From Leptoclinus maculatus (Eukaryota > Chordata > Actinopteri > Perciformes > Stichaeidae): DNA of 64,000 nt. Position numbers and translations under genes: made by a program. Positions 36,001 through 48,000 of the stretch are shown in pieces. The DNA lies in NCBI GenBank assembly GCA_032191485.1, contig JAVDOI010000020.1:1412753-1476752 (forward strand), given 5' to 3'. Below the pieces are notes generated by a model, which ran no database searches, had not been told where the DNA came from, and was given only the letters and a program-made list of their open reading frames with translations. The first letter of the stretch is position 1; each line of letters begins with the position of its first letter.

Positions 36001-39000
36001 TGTCCCGGTCACTACATATCTCACTCACAGCTTTTAAAAAGCAAAATGAAGGTTTCCTAACTGGTTAACCAGAGCAGCTGTAGCTGGGGGTTTGCTGCCT
36101 TGCTCAAGGGTCCCTGCCGGATTCATCCTGCAAGGACCGCTAACATTCTGGTCACAAGCCTGCGTCTCTTACCGAAACCTGACCCCATGTTTTCTGTTGG
36201 TCAATGTGTTTTTTGTATTTTGAATAAACTCATCTTTATTGGTGAAAATACAACTTGTGAGCACAATTATAATATAACCTGCCTAATTGTGGTGCAAGAG
36301 GAACTATTTGGATTCATCCTCTGGGGACCATGAATATGCACAGCAAATATCCTGGCCATTTGGTTATTAGCTCTCCAGACATTTAGGTCCGGATCGAAGT
36401 GTTAGACAAACAAATTGACCAACTTTGCCAGACTCTGCCACTAGTGGAACATATTATTATTTCCATACAAATCTTACAACTACAAAGAAAACATTACAAA
36501 GCTTCTACAAACACCACCAGTATCAGCAGTAGGAAATAAACAATCACTATTTCTGTTTTACCAGCATGTAGGATGGGCTTCTACAAACCAGCCAATGAGA
36601 GTGGAGAATGCCGGCTGTGCCCGCCGAATAGCAAGACGCGTGGGGAGGGATCAGAGAGGTGCGACTGTCTGCAGGGTTTCAGCCGCCTGCCAACTGACCC
36701 CGATGAGCTCGGCTGCACCAGTAAGAAGCACTGGTGTTCTTCTGTTATAAAAAAGAATGCATGGGATTGGACACCCAGAGGAGCGACTGTGGCTAAGTGG
36801 AGAGCAGGGTCGTCCTTCAATCAGAGGTTCGGCGGTTCGATGTGTCCTTGAGCAAGACACTTAACCCCAAAATCGCTCCCGTAGCTGTGCCATGAAGGAG
36901 TTAGTCTGATAGGCAGGTGGCACTTAGCCCCAATGGGTGAATGATGACAAGTAGTGTGAAAGCGCTTTGAGTGGTCGGAAAGACTAGAAAAGCGCTGTAC
37001 AAGTACAGTACAGTCCATTTACCATTTACCATTTACATTAAAGCCACTATAGTGAATTTGAAAATCTTCAACTTTGGCGCCCCCGCTGGTAGTATCAGGA
37101 AAGACACAGTGGCAGAAGATAATGGACGCCACTTGTCTAATTGTTTTACTTGTCAGTGTCATCCATTTCTACTGTAATAGATAAAATGCAGTTTGATTAT
37201 TGTAAAATGTATCACTGACACTGGTTGTCTACCTTCTACTGCACTATATCTTCATCTAATGTGATTCTAATAGCATGTTCTTTGCAGATTTTGCAAAGTC
37301 TGATCATGTTATGCTTCCCTGTCTTGTCCTCCAGAGCCGCCCTCTGCCCCTGTGAATCTAGCGGTCTATCATCATAATGAATCTGTGTGGATAATGACGT
37401 GGGATCCTCCGCATGACTGGGGTGGCAGACAGGAAGTGCAGTATTGCATCAAGTGCGAGAGGGAAGCGGATTCTGGCCGTCGGTGGGAGGCATGTGGGGA
37501 CGATGTGGTTTTCCTGCCAGACTCGGCAGGGCTGACCAACACCTCGGTCAGCGTCACACAACTGAGTTCGCAGCGCAGCTACAGACTCTCGGTGCAAGCC
37601 CAGAATGACGTATCCACCCTGCGGGGGGTGCCACCTTCATCCTCCACCACTGTCACCATACATAGATGTACGTAAGCCCGACTAGATGTCGCCAACATGT
37701 TAGATCATCCAGGAAAAGTCAGCGAAATATAGTCCACCTCAGGGAAGAGACAGCCAGTGTAGTGAGAAAATAATTTGAGAGTTCAAAACTGGTTTCAGTT
37801 CCCAACAGTTAACTTCCCACGGAGAACGAGTTAGACTGCTTATTTTTAAAGCAGGACTATGCAACTCAAACAACACACATTCTTCCTCTTTCAATAGAAA
37901 AGTAATACGCAGCAAAACACACACTTTCTCAATTCAGTACAGGTTTTGTTGCCATGGTCTTACTTTATCTACCAGAGACGTATCCGGCGTCTCTACGTCA
38001 CTCCTTCGCATTCCAAATATGGTAACTACTGTTCATTGTGTGTAAAAAACAACAACATGGCGACGGCCATTGTGTGATGTCACAATGACTATCCACTTCT
38101 TATATACAGTTTATAGTCTAAATGTTTGAAGAACTCATAACCAGATTGCCATGACATTTGCTGTGCATATTCATGGTCCCAGGAAGATGAATCCTCTGGG
38201 TACTATTACAATAAAAAGAAATTTGAAAGTGCATCTTTAAAGTAAATAGAATGTCGAAAGTTGTCCTGTTGATTTGGGTGCCACAGTGAACACTTCTTTT
38301 TTTCGTACAGGGAAAGTTCCACCTGTGGTGATCACTGTGACCCCGGACTTTAACGTCTCAGAGCACCAAATGGTGCCGGCTCAGTCGAGTCGGCTCTCCA
38401 TATGGCTGACAGTCGGTGTTTTATTTGGCGTCCTGCTGCTCATGGCTGTAATCCCCATCGTTGTGTGTGTCCTGCGCAGGAACTACACGAAACTCAGGTA
38501 AAGGGATGCTTCCACTTCGGCTTCTTTGGAAATAACTATAGAACATAGTGTATATATAGACACGTTTCTGAGTCATTGTGACACAATATGAGGAGTAGGT
38601 TTTCTGCCAGATCACAAAACTAATGGGTGGAAATGTTCAGTATGCCAAGGAGAACACCTCCTTTCATCTTAGAGTGCAGAATTAGCTATTGGCATCTAGC
38701 TGCCTGGCCGACTTCTGGATTTTGATTAGGTGGTGGATAGTTTTTAGTTAAAGACAGCTCACACTGGTACTGTGGATTCACGGTTGTTTAAAGGTGGGAA
38801 ATTCAGAGCTATTGCCTCCACATTGCTCTCAACATAGCTTCAGCTGAGCCGGCTGCTAATGATTCTAACAGCGCAAACAAAAACAACAGTGCTGACAGCG
38901 CTTAAGCTTAGTTCATACTTGCCGTAGTAAAGCTGGCGCAAGGCGCGAATACCACCGAATGATATAACGTAACCACGGCCGGCACGTGGGGTTGCAAGTG

Positions 39001-42000
39001 GTTGCGGCGCTTGGTCGCGCGTGATCACGTGACTTGTCACAAATAGTTCACTGATAAAAACACTATTTACATGTCTAAGGATTGTACACAGAAGGCCAAT
39101 TCGCTTTTAGACGCTTTTTAAAAAACTTAATTTGAGTAAATATTTTGCAGCCAACTCAAATTGTTTACAGGATATTCAACCTTTGTTTCTTTATAATGCA
39201 TGTAATACTTGATAAGACATTTCTTTACAGATCTTGTACAAAGGCAATAAAGTAATCCACGAATATGAGATATGAGTTTACAGATAATTACAATCCCTCC
39301 TCGGCATTATGGAGGTTAGTTTATGGCGTTTTGTCGGTTACACCTACAGTCTATGTGTATATCTATGTGTTAAACTCATTATCTTTTTGATTCTTCACAA
39401 TACATTTTATTTGTAAGCCCTCTGGGTTTTTGGAAAATAATGCCACGAACAGCGCAGAGAGTATAAACGTCTCCGTACATACTCGGAGCTTTCGCGCCGT
39501 ATGCTCGATCTACGGTATAAACAAAGCTTAACAGTGAAAACAAAGGCAACAGTGCTGACAGCGCTAACAGTGGTTACCTAATAGTAAACCGGAGGGTGGG
39601 CGCTATGCTTATGTGACGGCGCTTCCGCCGTATGAGAGCATTGTAAGGCGGTGGGCGTGAGTTAGCCAGTGGGGCACAGTCACATGTATTATCATGCACT
39701 TACATGCACTAAAAGCAGGCCCGGCCGGCCCGGGTATGTGAACAGAGCAAAGAGAAGTTTGGATTACAATACGCACACTTCAGTGACTCAGGTAGCATTA
39801 CTCCAAGATATGTTTACATTGTTAATAGTTGTTTGCTGCTACGTTGATGCTCTGAGTGCCATATAGAGTACCTTTAATGAATATTGAAAATGTTTATTAG
39901 GCTTTTTAATCAAAGCTATGATGGTCACTTTAATTTAAGTTTAGTTTCAGTTTGTGACTTGGAGACAGCTGAAAATGCATCATGATCTTTCAAAGAAAAA
40001 ACACACAAAAAGGTGTTCAGACTCTTTGAATTATTTCCTGTGGCTGATAAATGATGCTTGAATCCTGCATTGTAATGTATTGTAAGAGTAACGTTGTGCC
40101 AGTCTACACAGCACGCATCTAACATTGCAAGTGTATGTACTAACATAACAAATCAGGAACTCATTACTCATCAAATTTACCTTTAAAAAATAATGTTACT
40201 GCTTACCAGCAAGTTGCTTCATTACTTCATTACTAAATATTGAAAATGTTCATATACAAACCATCTTGACACTGACGCAATGAGTTTTTAATCTCCTGCT
40301 GTGCATTCATCCTTGACTGTGTGTGAAGTGGAAACATGACTATCGTTTGTTTTTGCAATAACTCTCAGTGTACACAAGGGGGAGCTCCACTAACTGTAGA
40401 CTGCACACAGCAGCATGCTGGGAAACCCATGGGGGAAGATGGGGAAAACATGGAAGGGAGAAAGAGTTACACAATGAGATGGTTTTGTGAATTATCAAAA
40501 ATAACTAAAGATATTGTGGCAGACAGCATTGCAAGTTGCTACGTAATTTAATCATATTTCAATATTTCGATCTCATTCTAGAAAATGTCACGGTAATATT
40601 GTATTTCAACATATTTTTACCACCAAATTTGTATTTCAGCTGACAGCGTCTGTAGGGACATTAGATAAAAATTTCCCAAAGACAAAATATTACCTATTTT
40701 TCAATTACTGTGAACTTGACAAAAATAGTTCTATATTTTCCCATATGTGTGGAAAACCCTCCTACACAGTACCTCTTCCACTCCCCCCCTATTTTGGAGC
40801 AAAAACGCCTAAAATGACATACCCAAATTAAAATGGCTGTAGCTTCTGAACCACTCTGACTATATGCATCAATGAGGTCTTGCCAGAAAGAAAACCCACT
40901 AAAGTTCCTTGTGAACGTGTCAGAAAACCTGTAGGTCATACAGAAACAGAGCAGTGGGCCTTTGAAGTCAGTACAAATTTAAGATTTTTGTCCGCCTAAA
41001 ATAAAAAAGTATCTTTCAGTATAAATAACTGCCTGTGGCTGTATCTGTACAGGTAAAGGACAGTATAGGGCTGTAACTACACTATCAGTGAACACCTGCC
41101 TCAAATTTGAAGAAGATAGGACAAAGTATGACCATTCTACAGTGTTTCTTTCATGAAAAGATCCAGGCGGAGCTGTAAAAAGGACATTTGGAGACCCAAA
41201 TGGACACATGGTAACCAAATTATATTCTGACACACTAAAGGTATTTTTTCCTTTACATTTTGATATTATATTATTTTCCTTTTATTTTTAGCCATTGCAA
41301 ATTGCAAAAACTAAGTATATATGGTTGAAGACGTGGTATCTGTAAGTAGCAGACTTGCTGTGCGTAATAGCCACGACCGAGTATGCGGGTAGCTCAGTTA
41401 CGCAAGACTGTATACGCCCCCAGGAAAGCTCAATTTGCACATGCAATACATCGTTAGAAAGCCTGAAGTCTCCTCTAGATGAAGGGCTTGACAAGCCCAA
41501 ACCTATCACTAGCTGTTACTAATGAAATGCAGTCAAACAAAAACAGAGCAAATCCACGTTTTCAGGACACGGTAAAGATAGCTCGGTCTCCTGGCTTCAA
41601 TACATTACTGTCAGTGAACACACAATAACAGTGCAGTATTGAAAACAGGCGTCATTATGATCGCCAAAGTCATTTTTAGACACAGACACACCATAATGAA
41701 TCATCAGAAAAAAAACACACATGAAAAGTGAAAATTATGACTACGTTGGTTGACGGCTTATGTACAAGACAGATTAGGTTTGTACTATAAGTACTTGCCT
41801 TTTCTGAAACCGCTAGCTCCATGGTAACATCAGCTAGTACATTCACTAGTAAAGTCAGGTCTGTACTGTATCTTTCGCCGTCGGAATGCTGCAAGACCCG
41901 ACTTGCAGCGGTTATGGCGACTTTGGAAAGTGTGTGTTTGGGCTCCTCTTGTGAAAAATCCATAAGAAATAAAATAAAATCGATGTTTTCTTTGCAAAGA

Positions 42001-45000
42001 TGAGGATTTCGTGAATGCTGGGATACCAAACACGGCCATGTTTTTTGATGTAGTGTGTGTGAGCAAGCCGTAAGAAGGGGAGGGGAGGGGCTCGCGGGCG
42101 TCCTCGAGGAGTTCTGATCCGAGAGCCCCCCAGCTGGGGGGCTAGTGGTACCGAGCGGTACCGTAGAAAGCAATTTTCAGAAACAAATATAATAATCCTA
42201 CAAACATGTTGCATACCGGCTTAACGAAGAACTTCTGATGAACTGAATCATGTATAACATTTTACACACTGAAAACACAATTAAATACGATCTAATATAA
42301 CCTACAACAAGAGCTATCACAATATCGTGTTTTTTTCGCCATAACTCGGTGAGATACGCACTCCGAAAAATGCTCCGACCACGAAGCTAGAAGCTACCAC
42401 GGACAATTGTGCTATCAAACAGCATTAGCATTCGACACGGATTCCAGCGCTATATTCTGAATTACTCTCCGTCAAACCGTTAAAAAGATACCAGCAAACA
42501 AGCACACAAAACCATGCCATACACCCCGCAGAACAATTCATAAATGTCACTCACTTTGAGATGAATCATGAAGAAAAGCGTCCCATAATCCGTTTTCACC
42601 GCTAAAACCTACTTCTGCTATCTGTTTCCTGTCTAATTCAACTGTTTCCTGGAGAAAGGGGGGTCAAACAAGGTTGGGGGACCACGTTTCACATTTGGTG
42701 AATCCGGTTTTACGCAGGGCTATGCAGGGCTACGCAGGGCTACGCTGTGCGCGTATCTGTTTTTTACGGAAAACGATTCTGTCAATCAAAACCACGTTGC
42801 CTCCACTGCATTGGCTAGATCCTAAGGTGTGTTTAGAGGTCTCATGGTATGGGATTGACCAACCACAGGCTGAGATATGGCCCCACACACACAGTCAAAA
42901 GCGCATGGAGCTGTAAGTCACCGGCACAGAGAGGCCTTAGAGAGGATTCTAGCTCTCAAAAATTATGCCAGACTGCTGTATGTGATAGATTGTACATGTA
43001 CAAGGATAAAGGAAGTTAAATATATAGTTATTTAGTATATAAAAGTACAATGGAACAGCTGGAGAAGCTGTTTCCCAAATGACGACCTTTCGTGACCTCT
43101 CGTATGTTAATCTCTCTAGCTCTGGCCTGCTTCACTCTATCAACTCCAACTTCTGCCATTCTTTGCTATGATGGTGGGTGGTTTTTAGGCTTCATTATTC
43201 ATATATTCATATAGTATTATCAATAAAAGTGCTTTTTCACCAGACATTTTCAAAATGGAGCTGTGTTCCATCTTCATTTGCTATTAACCAGTAACATATA
43301 CACAATATTTACACCTCTCACCAAAGCTCACCCCCTTGAGTGAATCCATTGAAATTATTCAAATAGACCTTGTAGTTAGAGAGTAAGGCCCCTTTGAGTA
43401 TGGGTATTTTCGAGCAGAAGACAAAAAAAGGGCTAGGGTTCAAAAGGTTTTAAACATAAGGTGATGATGACTAAACTTAAAGTTATAATTTTACCTACAG
43501 GTCTGAACAGGAAATAGAGCTTTTGCCAATGAATGCTGAATTTTCCTACCGACGTCCACAGGAGGTAGAGGCTGCACCCCAGACGTCCAACTGTAAGCGC
43601 CATTTTCCTTTTCTTTCTTTTTTTGTATGTTTGCTCAATGCTTTTGACACAAATCGAATCACATACGAATACGATTTTATCCACCCAAGATGACAACTTC
43701 CAGTTCTAAAAAGTGAAGCCAATAAGGAACTGACTTAAACTGGCATTCTCTCTAATGGCCATCAGGGGGCGATTCCTCTGGTTGTATAGAAGTCTATGAG
43801 AAAATGACTCTACTTCTCTCTTGATTTATTACCTCAGTAAACATTGTACACATGAGTTTATGGTCTCAATCTCTAGTTTCAAGTCTTCTTCAATACAGCA
43901 TGATGTTCATTTGCTAAATTATGGTCCATTTAGAGTCAAACAGACCATAAAGCAGAGTATGCTTTAGGGTGGGGCTACTGTGATTGACAGGTCACTAACA
44001 CGGCCCACAGATCTCCCCCCTGCAGCTGAGCACAGACCATGCCCACTATCACAGCCTGTTTTAAGGGAGCTCAGCACTCATTTTATGACATTTGAGAAGT
44101 GAATCCTTTGACTTCCTACTTGTTTCAGCGGTGGAGGGTGTGGTCCAGCTGTTGGAGGGGCTCAGCGGCAGGCTGCTGGCCAGTCTTAAGGAGGTCCTGG
44201 TGGAGAGAAACAAGCTCACCCTGGGCAAGGAGCTTGGCAAAGGTCAGTTTATGGTTCCTCATCAACAATGATCCCGTCATAGCCTCCCAATCTGGAATAG
44301 TCGTTGTGCAAACTCTCAGTAGGGTGAATATACTGTAGATGACTTGAACCCTTTCTTCAATGCTCCTGATTAGATAAAGCAGAACAGTTGACCTTCATGT
44401 AGGAGAACAGAGTTCATGTCCCGTCACAGTCCAGCAGTGAAGGTTTCCTTAAAAAAAAACGTAACCACTCTCTTTCCCAAAACGTGGGGAAAGTGTTTTT
44501 GTAACCTTTAAACCATACCACAACCATAGTTAAGTTTTCATGATTGTGATCGTTTCTTAACCATACTGCCATGTAATGGACTACAATATCCAACAATACA
44601 TAAAAAAAGTGAACAAGGGACGTTGCTAACCAAATCAAATGCCACTATTCATGGCTGCCAGAATGACCTAAATGGTCAATTAATTTACAACTGCAAAGAG
44701 ACAATCTTCTTGTGTGAATGATGTTCAATTGAGTGAAAGTTATTGCAATTCTTCCCGGGGGGAACATGACTGTTTCTACCAATTTGAATGGCAATCCATC
44801 CAATAGTAGTTGTAGTAAATTACAACATTTTGTCAAAAATTCAGGAGATTACCAAAATATTACGGATACATCCTCTGGGAACCCTCAATGTCTGTACAAA
44901 ATTCTGTCCCAATCCATCACGTAGATGTAGAAATATTTTACTGAATGAGTTACAACTTTGACCTGCTGGTTGCACTAGAAGGAACATCAGGGAATCACCA

Positions 45001-48000
45001 AGTCGTTAGGATTCATCCTCTGGGGACCATGAATGACCACAAATTGTCATGGCAAGCCATCCAAATGTTGCTGTGACACTTCAATCTTCACTTCAAAGTG
45101 GTGAAATAAACCAACATTGTCCTTAAAGCCATGCTACCTGATTCTGCATGTTGTAAAAAATATTTGACTTGGGAGTAAAAGTCAGTGATGACATTCAGTC
45201 GTTTTTTTTCTGTTCGACAGGAGAGTTTGGCTCAGTCTACGAAGGCATCTTTACACCAGACGAAGGTGTTGACATCAAGGTGGCCGTGAAGACCATGAGA
45301 GGTGTGTGTACTGAAATCAAACCCTTTATCAGAACTCTACTCTGTTACTTCTTATTTTTGTATTTGTTCTCTGACCCACATTTCTCTGACTCATAGTTGG
45401 AATCCACAGCCAGGAGGACTTGTATGAGTTTTTAAAAGAGGCAGAGATCATGAAGAACTTTGATCATGAAAACGTGGTCAGACTACTCGGTAAGATAAAC
45501 TACCTAATTTTATTAATGTAGTCAGGACGACCATGACTACATGGTCAAGTCGTTTTTGTGTCTAAATCTAACCAAACCATAACCATAGAGTTGTCATGTC
45601 AACACCATGGTTATGGTTATAATGAGATAGTCCTGATGGGCAGGTGGTACCTTGAACAGTGTATGAATGGGTGTGAATGGGTGAATGATGACATATACTC
45701 TTAAAGTTGAGTAATTATTGGGTAAATCAGTAGCTCATTAGATTAGCCACTGCCACAATTACAGCAAGTTTGCCATTTTGGGGTAATTTGCAACTCAGAT
45801 CCACAGTTATGCTCGGGTCATGACTTAATATAAAAATGATCTAAGACCTTAACCAACTTATATACAATTTTTACAAATTTAAAAGCTGAAAACTTCTTTG
45901 TCATCATTAAAGCTAGGGTTGGTAATCTTGAGAAACAAGCAAGATTACACTATATATTTTAAATTTGATCCAACATGAAAACCCAGAGCAATGTTGCCAA
46001 CTCTTCTGCAATGAAAGTAGCGAGCAGCACTGGCTCCAAAAGTTGCTAAATCTAACAAGAAAGTTGCCAAGTCAGCAACACTGACAGCCCGGCCTTTCAG
46101 GCCGCCCTCCAAAGCTGCTCCCCCAAAAATGATCAAAATTACCGTAAACAACAAACATGGCTATTGTTAGCACTCACAGCTGTCAAGCTAGCAGCTAGAG
46201 GAAGACTCAAGTGAAGCACAATGAGTTCACGAGCAGAATGCAGGCAGGGAGAACGGCAGGTGACTCGTCCAATCAATACATTCGGGCCGAATGAAATGAC
46301 TGGACGAGCTTGTTACAGTCCTGCGACGGATATCGGATTTTTTTCCTCTTTTTTTTTGTCTGAGCATTTGATGCATTGATTGCTGTCAGGGTGAAATGAC
46401 AATTTCAACAACAATATCAAAAAGGTTTATTAAATCGTGTGTCAGTAGATCTGATTTGGGGAAAGTTTTTTTCTTTTTTTAAAGGTTTCATATTGTACCC
46501 ACAGACTCAGAGTGTGTGTGTTTGTGCTGCAGGGGTTACTCTACAGAGAGAGCAGGACTGTCCTCTGCCTGTTCCTCTGGTCATCCTGCCTTACATGAAA
46601 CATGGAGACCTGCGCCGCTTCCTCATTGCTACACGATATGGCGATATTCCTATGGTGAGATGCAGTCAGCACATGCATACACAGATACACACAAGGACAA
46701 AGATTGCTCCTGACTATTTTAAAAGAAAACCATGATGGAGATGGGTTTGGCTTTTTATATGGCTCATTTATATAGAAAATGGGATCACATAGATAGATTA
46801 TTGTGGTAACTTCTTTTAGCTCATCTCAATGGATAAGGGAAGCTGAATGGATCAAATTGCCATCCATCATAATGATTTTTACATTTTTGTTTTCAGTTCA
46901 CTACCTTTCATGTTTATTCATTGGTAGGAGGATTAATGTAGGCCGTCAGCCATCTACAGTCTATGTTATCCAAAGTTTAAGCTGGTCATCCTGAGCTAAA
47001 CCCAGGAAGTTCAGTTCACTGTATTTTAGGTCGATAGATGAGAACTTCACCTGTAACCATGGTAACTAACATGTAACGTACCAAAGATGGTGACAGCTCT
47101 AGATTAAAAATGCTTATGAGACATAAAAACCAAACATTCATGAAGGAAATTAAACCACAACTCTCTTTAAAGGTTAAAGGGCTAGTGTGCAGCATTTTCG
47201 GGGGATCTATTGGCAGAAATGGAATATAATATTCATAACTAGGTTTTCATTGGTATATAATCACCTGAATCTAAGAATCGTGTTTTCGTTATCTTAAAAT
47301 GAGTATCACGAGTAGTAAAATCAGTATCTTTCTACTGAGGGAGCAGATCCTTTTTACAGAGTCATGTTGCATCGCTATGTTGCTACAGTAGCCCAGAAGG
47401 GACAAACCAATCACTGGCTTCAGAGAGAGCCTCTCACGTTTCTACGTGACCTGAGGGCCACCGTAGTTCTCCAACATGCTTAAGAGAGGAGTAAGTGGAG
47501 GGGTATTCAGTGGGTTGCAATCTGCAACCTCACCACTAGATAACCCTAACCCTACACACTGCTCCTTTTTATTTTTTGTAAAACAATCACAAAGATTTGA
47601 CTTTGGTTCAAAAACGGCATTCTCGTTATCACCCCTCACATTTTTAACATGCTCACATCTGCACATTTGTGTTGAAAATGTCTTAAATTAAATCACGGAA
47701 CACACCCTTCTCTCCCCCGTCTTCCAGTTTGTGCCCCATCAGAGTCTCCTGCGCTTCATGATCGACATCGCAGCAGGGATGGACTATCTGAGCACGCAGG
47801 GGTTCCTGCACAGAGACCTGGCTGCACGCAACTGCATGTGAGTCCATCAGAGGCAGACATTGAGGGGGGGGGGGCTTCAAAATGAAGGACTCCTTGTTCG
47901 TATATGACTGTGTCTCTGTTCTCAGCCATTGGTATTCAACTATGGCTGGTATCTGGGAAGGAAGCTGCTCAAAATATAAATAAAGCAGACTGAGGGCCTC

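Noticed and set aside
41676..42214. Overlapping minus-strand ORFs (up to 165 codons) in receptor intron 6
   Set aside because: Three frames overlap, no domain is recognised and no splice context supports them; probably decayed repeat.
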